Notes under the pieces: model-generated
The model's database searches: none
What the model saw: only the letters and a program-made list of their open reading frames with translations
Told to the model about the DNA's origin: nothing
Source of the DNA: Microbotryum silenes-acaulis
Lineage: Eukaryota; Basidiomycota; Microbotryomycetes; Microbotryales; Microbotryaceae
DNA length: 64,000 nt
Reading direction: 5' to 3'
Assembly: GCA_003665825.1 (NCBI GenBank)
Contig: QPFY01000001.1
Span: 303,001 to 367,000 of the forward strand
Made by a program: the position numbers and the translations under genes
Shown here: positions 1 to 12,036 of the stretch, in pieces
How positions within the stretch are numbered: the stretch's first letter is position 1
How the letters are laid out: each line of letters starts with the position of its first letter

Positions 1-415
1 CCAAATCACATCCTTCGACCGACAACCTCGCATTGCTGTGCGTAGACGAACGTCCGCATCCTCAGTCAGCACGGGTCGAGTTTGGTGCGTCGCGTGTGCT
101 CGACGTACAGGATGAAGAGATACCCCGCCGAGTGCTGCAACGAATCCAAGACTTCCAATGGGTCCCGTCCATCTTGCAATGCGCTTTCGAATATGGACGT
201 GTTGTTGTCGTTCGAGGCCTTGTCGAGCTTGCGTAGCTGTTGCACTGCGAGCGATGCCGACGACGACGGCAGCGGGGAGAGTTAGTACAGCACCCAGTCG
301 GTACTACGAGGGGCCTGTTGTGCAGCTCACCTTCTTTGTGTAGCTGTTCAAACGTTGAGGTCGACTTGATGAGCTCGACGATCGAGTCCATCGACGGCGT
401 CGACGGCGTTGACAT
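1..415 (-). CDS. COP9 signalosome subunit 3-like protein, 5' part (runs off the window)
   Basis: Three exons on the minus strand: 331-415, 109-244 and 35 to the window edge. Joined in phase they read MSTPSTPSMDSIVELIKS..., continue through QQLRKLDKASND and end GYLFILNARLSV. The donors are GTGAGC and GTACGT; the first intron has a TACTAAC branch site. The spacing and the block 'LEVLDSLQHSAGYLFIL' resemble the N-terminus of CSN3 (human: '...LGALDVQEHSLGVLAVLF'), a PCI-domain scaffold subunit of the nuclear complex that removes NEDD8 from cullins. Only about 85 residues are visible and the PCI domain is outside the window, so the family call is inference from a short stretch. It starts 185 bp downstream of the IKS1-like stop codon, in the same direction. 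Confidence 0.5.
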
Positions 416-599
416 TGTGGGTACGCGCACTGTAGGTGGGGGAGCAGCGCAGAGCTACAGAGTACAAGCCAAGTGACACTGCATGCCGCAGGCTTGATCG
501 GACAGACAGTTGCCCAGCAATTAGATTGCCAATCCCAGGTACACTCATCACGACAAAGAGGTACGACGAACCACTGATTACATACACCAGCAGACACGA

Positions 600-3275
600 T
601 TACCAACCACGAACTACCAATCCCCCGAGCAAGCTGACGCCGACGAAAACTGCCGCCCGAGGCACCAAAACCTCGGTCAACACCCCCGCGACAATCGCGA
701 GCACCTGTCTGATGCTGAAATATGAGCTGGGGGAAGAAAGTAAAACGAGAGATAGCGCCTGATGGTCGGGAAATGGTACGAATCTCAGTGTATTGCCCTG
801 GTCTTCGCCATCGCAGCTGCGAAAACGGCGACTGACCTGAAAGGCAATCACCCCCAGGGCCGATCGTTGCGGCAACTCAACCACAGAAGGTTGCTGTACT
901 TGCTGTCCTATCTGCTTGGTGCTGACGAGATCGGCGCTTATCAACTGAGAAGAGGGGCCCGAAAGGAGCTTGCGGCGGGGCTGCGTGAAATAGATGTAGT
1001 TTCGTCAATCGGGGATTGCGGTGGAACCCACACCGAACATATCAATACTAACCATGATACCGATAGGGGTCTTACTGGGAGGCGTCAACGACTTGACCAA
1101 ACCCAACTGCGCGCTTGCCTGTCCATCGTCTACCTGGGCATCGTCGTCGCCGTCACCCCTGTCGATCTCTCCCAGAGCGACAAGGACTCTCTCGCAGCTC
1201 GGTCTCTCCCCCGGCAAGCGATGGATGAGACAGCTCGTGAGAAAAAGCAAAGACGCGGGCAAGTCGTGACGATTCCCATGGTCGAGTGTGAGGGCATCGT
1301 GCGGGAAGAACCTAGCGCAGCCACCAGTGCGTATGTGATTGAGCTCATCCCGCGCAAGCAATTGACCGCAAAATTGGCAGCACTCACCCGGGGTACGCCT
1401 TGATTTCCTCCTCGAGCTTTTTTGTATCATCCTGATTCCGATATGGAAGTGTGAAGAAGCTCATCAAGTGGAAGATGAGCCCCAGAGCCCACTGATCCGT
1501 CGCCCGATCCGCGGTGTGCAGCCGGCCCCTCGAGTCGAGTTCGAATGCCTCGGGTGCGGTGTACATGAGTGTTCCCGAACCCCCAGCTGCATGAGTAGGA
1601 CCCAGTATTTAGTGGGACCGACGCTCAAGTGACATAGGGGATGCACTGCTGGTCACTCACTGCGCTCCCGATTCCACTTGTCGCTGGTGGCGTTTCCAAA
1701 GTCACTCAATTTCGCAATCGGCAAGAGTGCATCTTCCTCCCAGTGCAGCAGAACGTTCTCAGCCTGCAAAAAGTATCGTAGAACCATCTTCCGGTCAGAT
1801 GGCGCTCCGTGCGGTCTTGAATGTGGCCCGAAGCGATACTCAGTTTTTACCTTGAGATCCAAATGCAAAATATTGCGCTGATGCAGAAAGCCCAACCCCA
1901 TCGTTACGTCCCTCGCCAGCTGCACGATCTCGTCCACACGTAGGAGATGTACTGCGCCAAGTTTCCGTAAGCGATGTCGCTCCTTGCGCTGAGCGGGTGA
2001 CTCGCCCGTCCCGTCCTCCGGCGAAGAACTGGAGCCACGCCGTCGATCGATGAAGGAGGCAAGTGATCCACCGTTCGCGTAGCCCATGAGGATGTGCAAG
2101 GTTGGAACAGGAGGGGAGTAGAGTGAGAGTTGTGCCGATTCGACCTACGAGAATGACGACATGCAGAGGGTCAGCATTGTGTACGAAACGCTTCACCGAT
2201 AAGAAACTGACCCATGCGTGATGATAAGTGACGATATTCGGATGCTGGACAGCCTCGAGCAGATGTACTTCACGCAGGATCAAGAGTCTTAGAAGTAGAG
2301 CGGAATCCGATCAGTGATCCAAGTTCGAGTGGTTGATTGGAGCCACGCCACTCACAACGAGGGAGCCGAGTTGCCAACCGCGACCTTCTTGCAAGCGTAC
2401 AAGCCGAGTGCTTCTCCATTCAGGACATGCCGAACGAGCCACACACTGCCGGCCCCACCTTTGCCCAACAGTTGCAACGGCTCGAAGAAGCTCTCAAAGT
2501 AGCCCGTGTTGAGTGTCGAATTCTGCAACCTTTCCGTCCCATCGGGCGTGGCCGATCCCCCACTCTGCTGGCCAGCCTGTTCCGCTCGAGCCGAGGCCGA
2601 TGCGGCGGTGACGCGAGGAGAATTCGTTCTCGAGGTCGCATGGGACAAGAGCGCGAAGTAGGACGAGTTTTTCCTTGCATTCCGACCTTGTATGAGATCG
2701 AGCCTCGGTTCGGTGGCGTGGTGTTGGCCAAATCGGAATTGGGCCCTACTTGCTGTCGTCGCGTTCGCCCTCCCTAGATCGTCTCGTTCTCCTCTGGGGT
2801 CCGAGGTGAAGAGCCGATGACATAGTGGACAAACGGTTCCGATGTTGAAGCTCCTACTCCGTGTGGTCTTGCGTGTCGTGGTCATCGTTGGCTTCGCCCT
2901 TTCCTGCCCCGACTCCTCCACGTCGTCCTCATCGTCGTCGGTGCGATGGAAGTGCTCCACGCCTTCTTCGTCATCCCATACTACAGTCTCCGCATCGTCG
3001 GGAGCCTCAGCCCATTGCCGTGTGGATGCGACATGCAGCGAGTTGCGATGGGTGTTGTAAATGACGAGCTTCTTCTGCGGTGTTACGAGCACGACCTGCC
3101 ACGAGCGATGGTCGTCGACGTCGGTTCCATCGGCTGGCTCTGGCTCGCCGAGTGCGAGCGGCCCCGTTGATTCGGTCGTCGCAGGGGAAGCGGTGGGCTC
3201 GGTTGCATGCGAAGACGAAGAAGAGGGAGAGGGAGAGTAGACGAGGGCCTTTGAAGTGGATGCGACTGGCGCCAT
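600..3275 (-). CDS. IKS1: IKS1-type serine/threonine protein kinase
   Basis: Eight exons (2356-3275, 2212-2287, 1851-2144, 1661-1763, 1388-1586, 1053-1311, 837-980, 600-704), all phases consistent, giving 699 residues; yeast Iks1 has 667. The N-terminal third is Ser/Thr/Asp-rich with a 'WQVVLVTPQKKLVIYNT' block and a CPLC pair. The kinase domain shows the glycine loop LGKGGAGSVWLV, the lysine in CKKVAV, an HLDLKAEN catalytic loop (HLD in place of HRD), SDFGNAT and a YTAPEAF segment. The last exon is hydrophobic ('VLAIVAGVLTEVLVPR...LLGGLVV'), so a C-terminal membrane anchor is likely. I chose the ATG at 3275; an upstream in-frame GTG at 3344 is not a credible eukaryotic start. Substrates are unknown. 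It is divergent from the GIT1-like transporter. A variant C-terminus using a 30-nt intron after 618 is possible but less likely. Confidence 0.85.
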
Positions 3276-4371
3276 GTGTCGCGCCGCGACGCTGGTCGAG
3301 CTGGGGAAGGTAAGAGGCCACGAGGGCCTTGGTCGAGGCGCCACATGGCGCCAAGGCCCGAGCGTCGCAAGTTACTCTAAGTTATTCGCAACTCCCTCGA
3401 AGACGATTATCGTTCGGCATACAAGTAGGTATCCTGTCTATCGCTCACTCTGTTTCAGTACTCCGTGAACGGAATCGTGGCTTGACGTACCTGATATTCT
3501 GTCATTCGAAATCGAAACTCTCGGCGTGACTCGATTGATGAATACTTGGCCGCGGGCACGTGACTTTGCATTTGCCTGGGAGCAGAAAATTTCTTCTTCT
3601 CGAGCTGGGAGCAGATAACTTCGAGTCGTCAAAGAGGGAGCGAGGAAGACAATGTTAACATGACGAAACGTGCCCGAGGACTCGACTCAATGGAATCTTC
3701 TGCAGAGGCAATGCCATCTGTTCCAACAACCTGACCCTCGCGCAGCTGCAGGATCCCAACGCCCTTTGGCACGCTCGGCCTCTGCAACGGCCGACAGCGG
3801 AAGCTGCCGCACTGTCCGGCTCCGAGTCCGGCCGAGACTCTTCTGAGAAGGCCCCCAGCTATAGGAGCGTCAAGGGAACCGTCCGGAGTTTAACCGACTA
3901 CACAATGATTGAGACTCGCGAACGTGGGCCCTGCTGGGCACTTTCTTGGTCAAAGCGCACGTTCTTTGATCGCCCTTCCCCAAACCCAGGTCACAGGCGA
4001 GATAGGAAAGTCAAGTGAGAGACCTACTTTTCTGCTGTTTTGCGCATTGCATTCGCCAGGAGTGCTGGACTCGTCTCCATTTCAGCGACCTTTCACAAGG
4101 GAGGGACGTAAGCCGTCTATTTCGGGAAGCAATATGCCCATCCTCTCTATTCTGCTCAAGCGTTGGCCCAGCGTGCGCACGGCCGCGCGCATCTAAGAGT
4201 AGGGCCACGCGGATTTCAATTGGCCCCAAGTGCCCGAGCGCGTGCCGATTGACTGAGGAGCTGCTAGTCCAACTTTCAACCTATCACTTCTTAATCAGGC
4301 TGTGGCTCTTGCTCTTTCCCCTTTCTCCAGAAACTTTTCTCCGACCCGACCTCCTGCCGTGAGATCCTAAC
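3276..4371. promoter_or_regulatory. Divergent intergenic region between IKS1-like and GIT1-like genes
   Basis: About 1.1 kb with no credible gene. It must hold both promoters. A CACGTG palindrome lies at 3557-3562; in yeast this is the core of Pho4 sites that control phosphate genes including GIT1, but one 6-mer is weak evidence. Another CACGTG lies inside the transporter's second intron at 4765-4770. Confidence 0.4.
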
Positions 4372-6906
4372 ATGGCTGAACCCGTGCCTCATGCGCTCCC
4401 CGTCGTCACCTACAAACGAGGTCTCGGCAAAGTGAGTGGCTCAACCTCTTGTCAATCTGTCGGACGAGGGAGCTTTTGACCGCATCTCGCCGTGGTCTGC
4501 CGTGGTCGAATGCCGAACGTTGAAACGCCGCCGATTTCTCATTGGCCGGCGCGCGGGCGCCGCATCCAAATCGTCGCCAATTTAGTCGAGCCTCAACCTA
4601 TCACCGAGCGTTAGGTGTACTGACCTCAGCTGCTGGTTTTTGCTTGCTTAGATCTCGGTCGTCTTTGCTTGCGGTACCGCACTCTTCTCGGATGGGTATC
4701 AGAATGTGAGTCCTGGATGCTGTCTCAGCCGCTACCTCGCGCTGCCAGGCGAGACACGCCACGTCACGTGCCACCTGGTCAGAGCGGCCGCAGTGGCTTG
4801 CGAGAAAGCGGCGAATGGGATGGTCGAATCAGATGATGTAACGTGCTGACGCTGTTGGTGTCCTCGCGGCCTTGTATGGATAGGGTATCGTCGGATCGGT
4901 CAACACCATCTTGCGACGCTTGTACCCCAAGGAGTTCCCCGGCAACTACTCGACCCTCTTCTCTGCGATGGGTTTCGCCGGCACCGTCCTCGGTATGCTC
5001 TCGTTCGGATTCTTAGTCGACCGCACGGGTCGCAAAGGTGGCATGATGCTGGCTGCCGTCATCGTCGCCGTCGCTGCCTGCCTGCAGACGGGCGCATACG
5101 GCGCCAAGGGCAGCCACAAGGGTATGTTCAACGCCTTGATCGCCTACAGGTTCATCAGTGGTATTGGAATCGGTGAGTGGTGCCTGTTTCCATCCGACTG
5201 TCATCGTCAAATAGTCCTCGCAGTCTGCTGATGCGGAGATCACCCTTTTAACGACAGGTGGTGAATACCCCGCTGGATCAGTCGGCGCTTCCGAGAACAC
5301 TGAGGATCCCTCCATCAAAAAGGGTACGCAGCACATGCTCTTCGCCCTCGCAACCAACTGCGCCATCGATGCCGCCTTCGTCGTGTCAGCCTTCGTGCCC
5401 CTCGTTCTTTTATGGATCGCCGGGGAGAACCACCTCCGTGTCGTTTGGCGCCTCTGTTTCGCGATCGGTATTATCCCCCCTGTCTTGGTCCTCTTCTGGC
5501 GACTGCGCATGGCCGAACCGGCTCGCTACCAGGTCGCAAGCATGAAGCACGCACCTACTCCTTACTGGTTGACGATTAAGCGATACTGGAAGAGCTTCCT
5601 TGGATTGTCGATTGCTTGGTGAGCAGAAGTGATCTTGCAAGTGATGTGGAGTGTCGTATTGAGATTCTTCTGGCTCGTCATTTCTCCCTTAGGTTCGTTT
5701 ACGACTTTATCGCATACCCGTTCGGCATATACTCCTCGACTATTGTCGACATCATCACCGGTGGATCTGATGTAAGATGTTCTCTTTCGTTGTATGCAGA
5801 TGGCGGCCTTGCTGACGGCACCGGCTCGTTCCTCGTCTTAGTCCCTTAAAACCATTTTTGCCTGGAACATCGTCATCAACGCGTGAGTGTTGTGATCTCG
5901 TCCATCAGATCAGCTAGCTGACTCGTGTTTCGGTTACAGCTTCTATATGCCTGGTTGCATCATCGGAGCTGTGACCGTCGACAAAATCAAGCCCAAGAGG
6001 CAGATGATCATCGGTCTCGTCCTCCAAGCCGTCACTGGATTCGCCATGTCTGCTGCTTTCGGTCCTCTCCAAAAGCACGGTGAGTCTTGTTCCAGTCCGG
6101 CCGCCTCAGAACGATTACTGATTGTGGGTGTCACCCTCGCTCGGACAGTTGCTGGATTCGCGGTGATTTACGGCATCTTCCTCTCCTTCGGTGAATTTGG
6201 TCCAGGTGACTGCCTCGGTGCGTGTCGGGACTTTCAAATACTCCACACCCAAGTGCCAGGCAGCTCATGGTCTCGTCTTGTTCGTGGTCTTGCAGGTCTC
6301 CTCGCCTCCAAGAGCTGGCCGACTGCCGTGCGTGGACGGTTCTACGGAATAGCAGCAGCCATCGGCAAGATTGGTGCCTTTGCTGGAACCTACGCTTTCC
6401 CAAAGGTAGGTCTTGGTAACGTACCTACGGCCGCACAGGCGCTGTTTGCTCACTACGCGCATCTCCACTTCTCAGATCATCGCCTCTTTCCCCGCCGGCG
6501 ATAAGCAGGCCTCGGGTCCCTTTTGGGTCGGCAGTGGTCTTGGTCCGTTCGATTTCGGAATGACCGCACAGGTGTACATTTTATTGACTCTGTTTACGCT
6601 CTGTTTGATTCACACAGCCATTTTCTCGGCGATCTGCGTTCTTTTCCTCGTTCCCGAAATTCACGCTGATCACATGACCAATGAGGACGAGGTGCGTTCC
6701 ATCGTATAAACTGAAGACAGAACGATTTGCATTATTTGTGCTGACTGCATGGTGCTTTTTCATCATCACAGGCCTTCCGTGTCTACCTCGAGGCGAACGG
6801 TTATGACACCTCCCGCATGGGCCTCTCGGAAGAGGAGCGCCGGGCGCAGGTCAGCTCGTCGAGCGTCGCCTCGATCGACGACACCTTCACGGAGACCAAG
6901 GAGTGA
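4372..6906 (+). CDS. GIT1-like major facilitator: glycerophosphodiester/phosphate permease
   Basis: Eleven exons (4372-4431, 4652-4705, 4884-5172, 5258-5618, 5693-5771, 5842-5882, 5940-6079, 6149-6217, 6296-6405, 6476-6691, 6772-6906) join to 517 residues. Characteristic GIT1-family blocks are FSDGYQNGIVGSVNTILRR in TM1, FLVDRTGRKGGMM (the MFS A-motif loop), ISGIGIGGEYPAGSVGASE in TM4-5, and GPGDCLGLLASKSWPTAVRG. Twelve membrane segments are expected. The family imports glycerophosphoinositol, glycerophosphocholine or phosphate across the plasma membrane by proton symport. Which substrate this one takes cannot be read from sequence. The cytosolic C-terminus is acidic and Ser-rich. The segment 6572-6617 looks intron-like but is 46 nt and in frame, so it is retained as coding. 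Confidence 0.9.
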
Positions 6907-7951
6907 ACAACCCTTGACGCTTCATCCCCTTATATTCCCCATCTGTTGTTTTTGCACACATTCGTAATTCAGCTCGGTCACGGTTGCGCCAGCACCGAGT
7001 GAGTCCCCGAGATCCATTCATCACCGCTGTCAACGCGCCTCGGAGCTGGTGGAGGGGCAGTTCGGGCCGCAACCCCGGCCGCTGCGATGGATAATTAATC
7101 GTGGAGCTCACCACTCTATGCTTCTCAATCCGTTCGTCCGAGCAGTTACATCTTCAACGGCGAAAAGTCGGTATAAACTATCGTGCACTGGTTGCACGTG
7201 ATCTTAAGGGGCCGTTTATCAGTCTTTGCACGGGGTAGTCGTAGTTTTCGAGTGGAGGGCATGTCCCTTTTTTACAAATAATTATACCTATACCCTCCTA
7301 ATAAGGTTTCTCGGGTGGTGGAGGTGGACAGCACTTGTGTGACCTATTTTGCGCAAGGACTCATGATCGAGGTACGGCGAGCACCACGGCCGCACGCCGG
7401 CTCCGTCGTGAGTACTGCCAGGAAGAGGGGTGATCTACGTTTAGGTCGCAGAGTAGATCAGAGGGCATTAATCTCAACGATCCGGCTTTGGCTTACCGAA
7501 AAAAGATGTGCCTTGCCATTTTTTGGGGTGGTCCCCCTAGTCCTGTACTTCCCTGAACTTGACAGCATATTTTTTACAAAATTAAGTCTTGTCAAAGTGC
7601 GAGTCCGACCTCATGGATGAAAGTGAGAGATAAAAGGCGGCGGAAAATGAAAATGGAGGTCGTCATCCAACGTCCAACTCTGAAACCTGGCAGACGGCCA
7701 TGGCTCGGCGTGACGACCCTCTTTCGAGGCTGCGAACCCTTTTCTGCTTCCGAGCCGTCGTTTCGCCGTGTTCCCCTGATCTGGACCTGATCGCTGGGCG
7801 TCCTCGATCATATTTAAGTTGAAGCACCCTAATATGCCCGCGGCAAAACACACACAAATTGTGCCATCTCTCTGGGTCACCTTCTGTCCTTCTGTCGTCC
7901 ACATTTCTTCGAGGTCTCTTGGTTTTCCTGGTTGTTTCATCCACCATCATC
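6907..7951. other. Intergenic, no gene seen
   Basis: Roughly 1 kb, A/T-richer than its neighbours, between two plus-strand genes. It holds the transporter terminator region and the promoter of the secreted protein; an AT-rich ATATTTAAG lies about 140 bp before that start codon and CACGTG at 7195-7200. Short open frames here lack codon structure or homology. Confidence 0.5.
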
Positions 7952-9244
7952 ATGTTTCGAACGCTGTATCACCTGGCCTGCCTGAGCCTCGTTCCGGCGC
8001 TGCTTCAGGCCGCCCCGGCGCCCGTGGACTCCTCTCTCGATCAAGGTGAGTCTTCCCGGTCCATTGCAAGCTCATCAATCATCAGTTAAATCCTGGTCAT
8101 GTCTCAGAAATGTACTGACCTCGCCTGTGGCAATTGCTTCTTACTCCCATCAATGCTGTCCTCATCCGTTGGCGCGCACCCTCAGGAGTCTCTGTCCTCA
8201 AAACAAGGGGGTCCCAGTCGTGCCGACGCGTCGCGCAGTGCACCCAGGCCGTCCCGAGAAATGCGGTTCAGACATGCAATGGCGGGAAATGTGGTTTCGG
8301 TGCGTTGTTTTTACGATTCGCCGCTTCGCTTATCGGGGTTCGGGTTTCCGGGGGAATTGGAACTAACTTCTCGCTTCGCTACCTCCTATCCGCGCCACCC
8401 CGCTTTTGCCCCTCTCCTGTTCGCTCGCCTTAACTCAGCCTGCAAGAGCGGCTACACGTGGAAGGACAAGAAATGCCAAGCCGCCTCTTCGGGCCAGGCT
8501 ACGTCGGGTGGAACGCTCCTCGCTGCTGCTTCTGGACACATGGTCGACGCCAAGCTTGCGTCCAGTGGTATCACCGGTTTCAAGGCGCAGTCCAACGGCT
8601 GGAACACGAACGCAATCGCCTCTTGGTTCCGCGTAAGTGATTGAGGGAAGGGTATGATTCATTTCATTCTGTGAACTAATTTTAAAACACGATCCACCAG
8701 ACTGACTCGAGTCAAGACTCGACAAACGGACATTCGTGGTGCTACAACGAATAGTGAGTTCCTCTCTCGGCGGTCCGGAAGGCTTGGTCTTGACCTCCCA
8801 TAACGGTCCTCATCGTCGCCTCGCAATCTCTGTTCCCTCAGTGATGACTCTTTGCCTGGCTTTGCACCCGACGTTTCCGTCATGCTCGCGAACTTTGGTG
8901 GATCCAACGTCCAGGCTGGTCAAGCCTACTGCGGTCTCGAGGCGGAGGTCGTCACTGCCGATGGCAGAACGGCCAACTTGATCATCATGGATGGCTTCGA
9001 TTCCAAGGTCAGTTTCGCCATACACTTCCAACAGAGTATATTAGGCGGACTCTTTGCTCACCTCCGCATTCCGTTCGCCTATCTCATACAGTGGGTCCGA
9101 ACACCGGCCAGCATCGATGTCATCTACAAGGCCTTCGGGTTGCTGCACGGCTCGACGACGAACGACAAGAACACTGTCGAGTTGGGCGTGAAGTGGAGGT
9201 TGACCGGTCGCCGTGACTCGCGCTACACGTTCAACTCGTCATAA
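7952..9244 (+). CDS. Secreted protein with RlpA-like double-psi beta-barrel domain
   Basis: Six exons (7952-8045, 8186-8299, 8439-8632, 8701-8753, 8842-9007, 9092-9244) give 257 residues. The start MFRTLYHLACLSLVPALLQA is a classical signal peptide with a cleavage-like AAPAP. A short Cys-containing linker (CNGGKCGF, CKSGYTWKDKKC) follows. The C-terminal ~130 residues read as a barwin/RlpA/expansin-type barrel: HSWCYNEYDDSLP, a 'VSVMLANFGGSNVQAGQAYCG' block, then TADGRTANLIIMDGF and SIDVIYKAFGLL with a final VKWRL strand. Related fungal proteins include plant-induced secreted proteins and protease inhibitors; catalytic activity is not implied. The usual Asp-Ser-Cys after the 'IMD' strand is replaced here by DSKW. 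Intron 1 (8046-8185) is the least certain. Confidence 0.75.
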
Positions 9245-9771
9245 ACAACGAAGCCGTGTTGGAGCTGCTGCCCCCAAAAACCCACAGCGATCGTTGCTTC
9301 CGCTTCAGCCCTGTGCCGCGAGCTGGCCTCGCGGAAGGAAATACGCCGGCGACTCGTGGTCGCGACATCACTTTGCACCTGTATCAAGTATATTCTTCCC
9401 CCTTAGGATTTTCCTTTTCACGAAGGTGTAGCATTTCTTCTCCTTGCCGACTATCTCTTTCGCTTGCTTCCACTCGGGAGCCATTTTTTTGCGCGGCGCC
9501 GCCTGCTTATCGAGTAGTAGTAGTAGTCGTTTCAGGTCGCTTGACCAAGGGATTGTATTTTTTACCAGTGTTTTTACAAAGAGAATGTCACAGTCCTGTT
9601 TTTCGCTGTCGTCATATGACTTCATGTCGATGCACATGCCCGGGGTTATCTCCGCCGCGATAACACCGCAAGGCGGCGCTCCACTAGTTCAACCTCGAGT
9701 ACTTTCCTCGCTTCAGTTCCCTCCGTTTCTCCGCAAGACCGCTTCGAGTAGACCAAGGATTGGAGTCGAGG
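9245..9771. other. Intergenic, no gene seen
   Basis: Half a kilobase between two plus-strand genes with no feature that I can support. It should contain the 3' end of the beta-barrel gene and the promoter of the F-box-like gene. Confidence 0.4.
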
Positions 9772-11253
9772 ATGGTATTCGACCACGTCGGGCCGGAAGA
9801 CTTTGGTAAGTCGCAATTGTTCCACTACCCCACAACGAGCGAGATCCCGATCCCGATCGGTGTGACTAATCCGATCGGCTGCATGCCAGCAGCTCCATCC
9901 GTCGCGAGCTACGCGCCTGGCCCCGCCATCATCGGCAAAACGACACTGTTGGACCTCCCCTTAGACATCATCGAATGCATCATCGACGCCGTGCTCGATT
10001 TCACCGACCCCATACGGACGACGACACTGTCGTCGCTCTCGCTCGCTTCAAAGTCGTGGGGTACCCCAGCTCAGAAGGCTCTCCACTCCTCACCTTACCT
10101 CTCACCCACGGCCAAGAAACACGTTTATCAGCGCATGTTGATGCTTCACGCGAGTCTCTCCCAGCGTCCCGACCTAGCATCCGCAGTCCGGTCCATCCAT
10201 CTCGGCAATTGGACCAGTCGCGCTCGAACGGAAGCCAAGATCGATCGACGGCACATATCTAAACTTTCAATCGAAATGATTGGTTTATTTTCCAATCTCA
10301 CCTTCCTTGACCTCCCTGGAGTGACACACGTCGATGCAAGTGATCTCCATCTGGCTTTGGCCAAGTTGAGCTCGATCAAATTCTTCTCGTACGGCGATGG
10401 GCATGCCGGCGAGGAACCTTGGATCATCAACTACAACCCCGAGATTCGGGCAATTTGGGGAACAGCACCGCTGTACTTTGACGAATTGGCTAAACTCGTG
10501 GGACCGTCGACACCGATGACCCCTCGACTTGACCATCAGGTCGAGGAGGACGAGCCGGAGGTCTTCACCCCGGAGTCTCCTAAACCTTCTTGGCCTCATC
10601 TCAAGCACCTGACGCTCCGAGCTAGGTTACGATCACGACACCGAGAAGAAGACTCGGCTCTCTCTTGCCAACTCGAGTCGCTTACCATCGCCTTTAACCA
10701 ACATGCCAAGACATCCTATCCCGAGCTCGCTCGAATTCTTTCCAACTCACAAACGACCCTTACTCGCCTCGACATCATCGAACACCAGATTCTTCCCGGT
10801 GATCTCGTGCGCCTCTTCGAAAGGCATGGATCACATCTCACGGATCTTCGCACGACGACCTCGAATCAATATCGCTTGTCCCAGTTGGTCAAACCGATCG
10901 CTCGGTCTTGTCCCGCTCTCAAGAGGCTCGAACTAGGATCATACCTCGATGCTCTCTACGCGATCCAAACTTTCCGAGCCTGTCTCGATCTAGAGAGCAT
11001 CAAGCTCACCTCCGTCCGGGTAGGACAATACGAGCCCACGAATCTATTCGATCAAGTCGCAGCGGGGACCAAGACCTTGCTCGGACAACCTGATGCGTAT
11101 CCGAGGTTAAGGATCGTTGAGTTGACGGAGAATATTGAAGCGGGGGAGAGGGATCGGCCTAAGAATAGTGGCGTGACGTATCGGATGAGGTTGGATCGAG
11201 GCACGTCGGATCGACCGAGGTCGGTCGAAGTCGCGGTCAGGGTTTTTTGGTGA
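9772..11253 (+). CDS. F-box-like protein with leucine-rich-repeat-like C-terminal part
   Basis: One uninterrupted frame of 493 residues, intronless unlike most neighbours. The ATG at 9772 is the first in frame; the frame is open slightly further upstream but only with TTG. Residues about 65-115 (LLDLPLDIIECIIDAVLDF... LSLASKSWGTPAQKALHSS) fit a degenerate F-box of the basidiomycete type, which docks Skp1 in SCF ubiquitin ligases. The rest has irregular leucine-rich strands (LTFLDLPGV, LKHLTLRARL, LTRLDIIE, LKRLELGSY) typical of substrate-binding LRRs in these families. Such genes are numerous and fast-evolving in basidiomycetes; the target is unknown. It is convergent with the cofactor A gene 138 bp away. 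Confidence 0.7.
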   Translation: MVFDHVGPEDFGKSQLFHYPTTSEIPIPIGVTNPIGCMPAAPSVASYAPGPAIIGKTTLLDLPLDIIECIIDAVLDFTDPIRTTTLSSLSLASKSWGTPAQKALHSSPYLSPTAKKHVYQRMLMLHASLSQRPDLASAVRSIHLGNWTSRARTEAKIDRRHISKLSIEMIGLFSNLTFLDLPGVTHVDASDLHLALAKLSSIKFFSYGDGHAGEEPWIINYNPEIRAIWGTAPLYFDELAKLVGPSTPMTPRLDHQVEEDEPEVFTPESPKPSWPHLKHLTLRARLRSRHREEDSALSCQLESLTIAFNQHAKTSYPELARILSNSQTTLTRLDIIEHQILPGDLVRLFERHGSHLTDLRTTTSNQYRLSQLVKPIARSCPALKRLELGSYLDALYAIQTFRACLDLESIKLTSVRVGQYEPTNLFDQVAAGTKTLLGQPDAYPRLRIVELTENIEAGERDRPKNSGVTYRMRLDRGTSDRPRSVEVAVRVFW

Positions 11254-11391
11254 GGAAGCACGCGGCGGATTATATCGTTGTAGCTTCGCTGTGTCGGAAG
11301 TTTTATGTGTCACAATTCTGGAGATATACGTCATTACCGATTACCGTATGCCTATTTAGAAAGATCAAGGGCGGATCATCCTCATGCTGCC

Positions 11392-12036
11392 GACGTGGCC
11401 ACCCCACTCGCTGCGACGGCTTGCTTGGCCTTTTCCAACTCTTCTGCCCCGGGTGTCTCTTCTTCTGAGGCTTCCTATGAACGAAGGAAATCAATCAATC
11501 AGAGACGAAAACCATGTGTTACGGATAGCCAAGTTCAAAGACTGACGATCAGATCCTCCAACTCGGCGACGGCCTTGGCTAACCGTTGTTCCGAATCCGG
11601 GATCATCGCCAAAGACTCGGCATGAACTCGTTTCTGTAGTCAACCAATGACCGAAGTACAGGATCAGCTCCTCGTTGGGTCCACCTCATGCTGGGTGACA
11701 AGGGTTTCGGCTGACCTGTTGCCTGATCTCAGCTTCGTCTTCTTTGTTCTGCTCCATCTTTTCGACCCTTGATGCCATTGTCACGGCCTCGTCCTTGTAC
11801 GATTGAAGTTCTTTGACGACTCTTTAGGTTCTCGTAATAAGACCAAGCAGTCGATATCGATGGCGCGGGTTGACAAATGACGCGACGCGACGTGAAGTGA
11901 CGTGGCTCTGAGTGTTAGCTGCCTGTGCAGATGGGAGGGAGGCGGTGTCAAGCTCGAGGCTAGCTTACCTGTTGACGACGCCCGTCTTGATGACGAGTTG
12001 ACGTATCGTCGACGTGTTCTTGGGTGCAGGTGCCAT
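11392..12036 (-). CDS. TBCA: Tubulin-folding cofactor A (Rbl2/TBCA)
   Basis: Four exons (11969-12036, 11716-11821, 11547-11633, 11392-11475) encode 114 residues, the usual size for the family. The protein starts MAPAPKNTSTIRQLVIKTG, has the conserved VIKTGVVNRVVKEL helix, a second helix with 'ASRVEKMEQNKEDEAEIRQQ', and the signature AMIPDSEQRLAKAV (human: MMIPDCQRRLEAAY) followed by AELEDLI. The whole chain is predicted as a three-helix coiled bundle. It captures newly folded beta-tubulin in the cytosol. The start codon lies 357 bp from the left end of the pogo element, which therefore occupies its upstream region. Confidence 0.92.

Noticed and set aside
3276..3344. N-terminal extension of the IKS1-like kinase to 3344
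   Set aside because: It would need a GTG start; the first in-frame ATG is at 3275.
6572..6617. Intron-like segment GTGTAC...CACAG in the GIT1-like gene
   Set aside because: It is 46 nt, so removal would shift the frame, while the retained sequence is an open hydrophobic helix.
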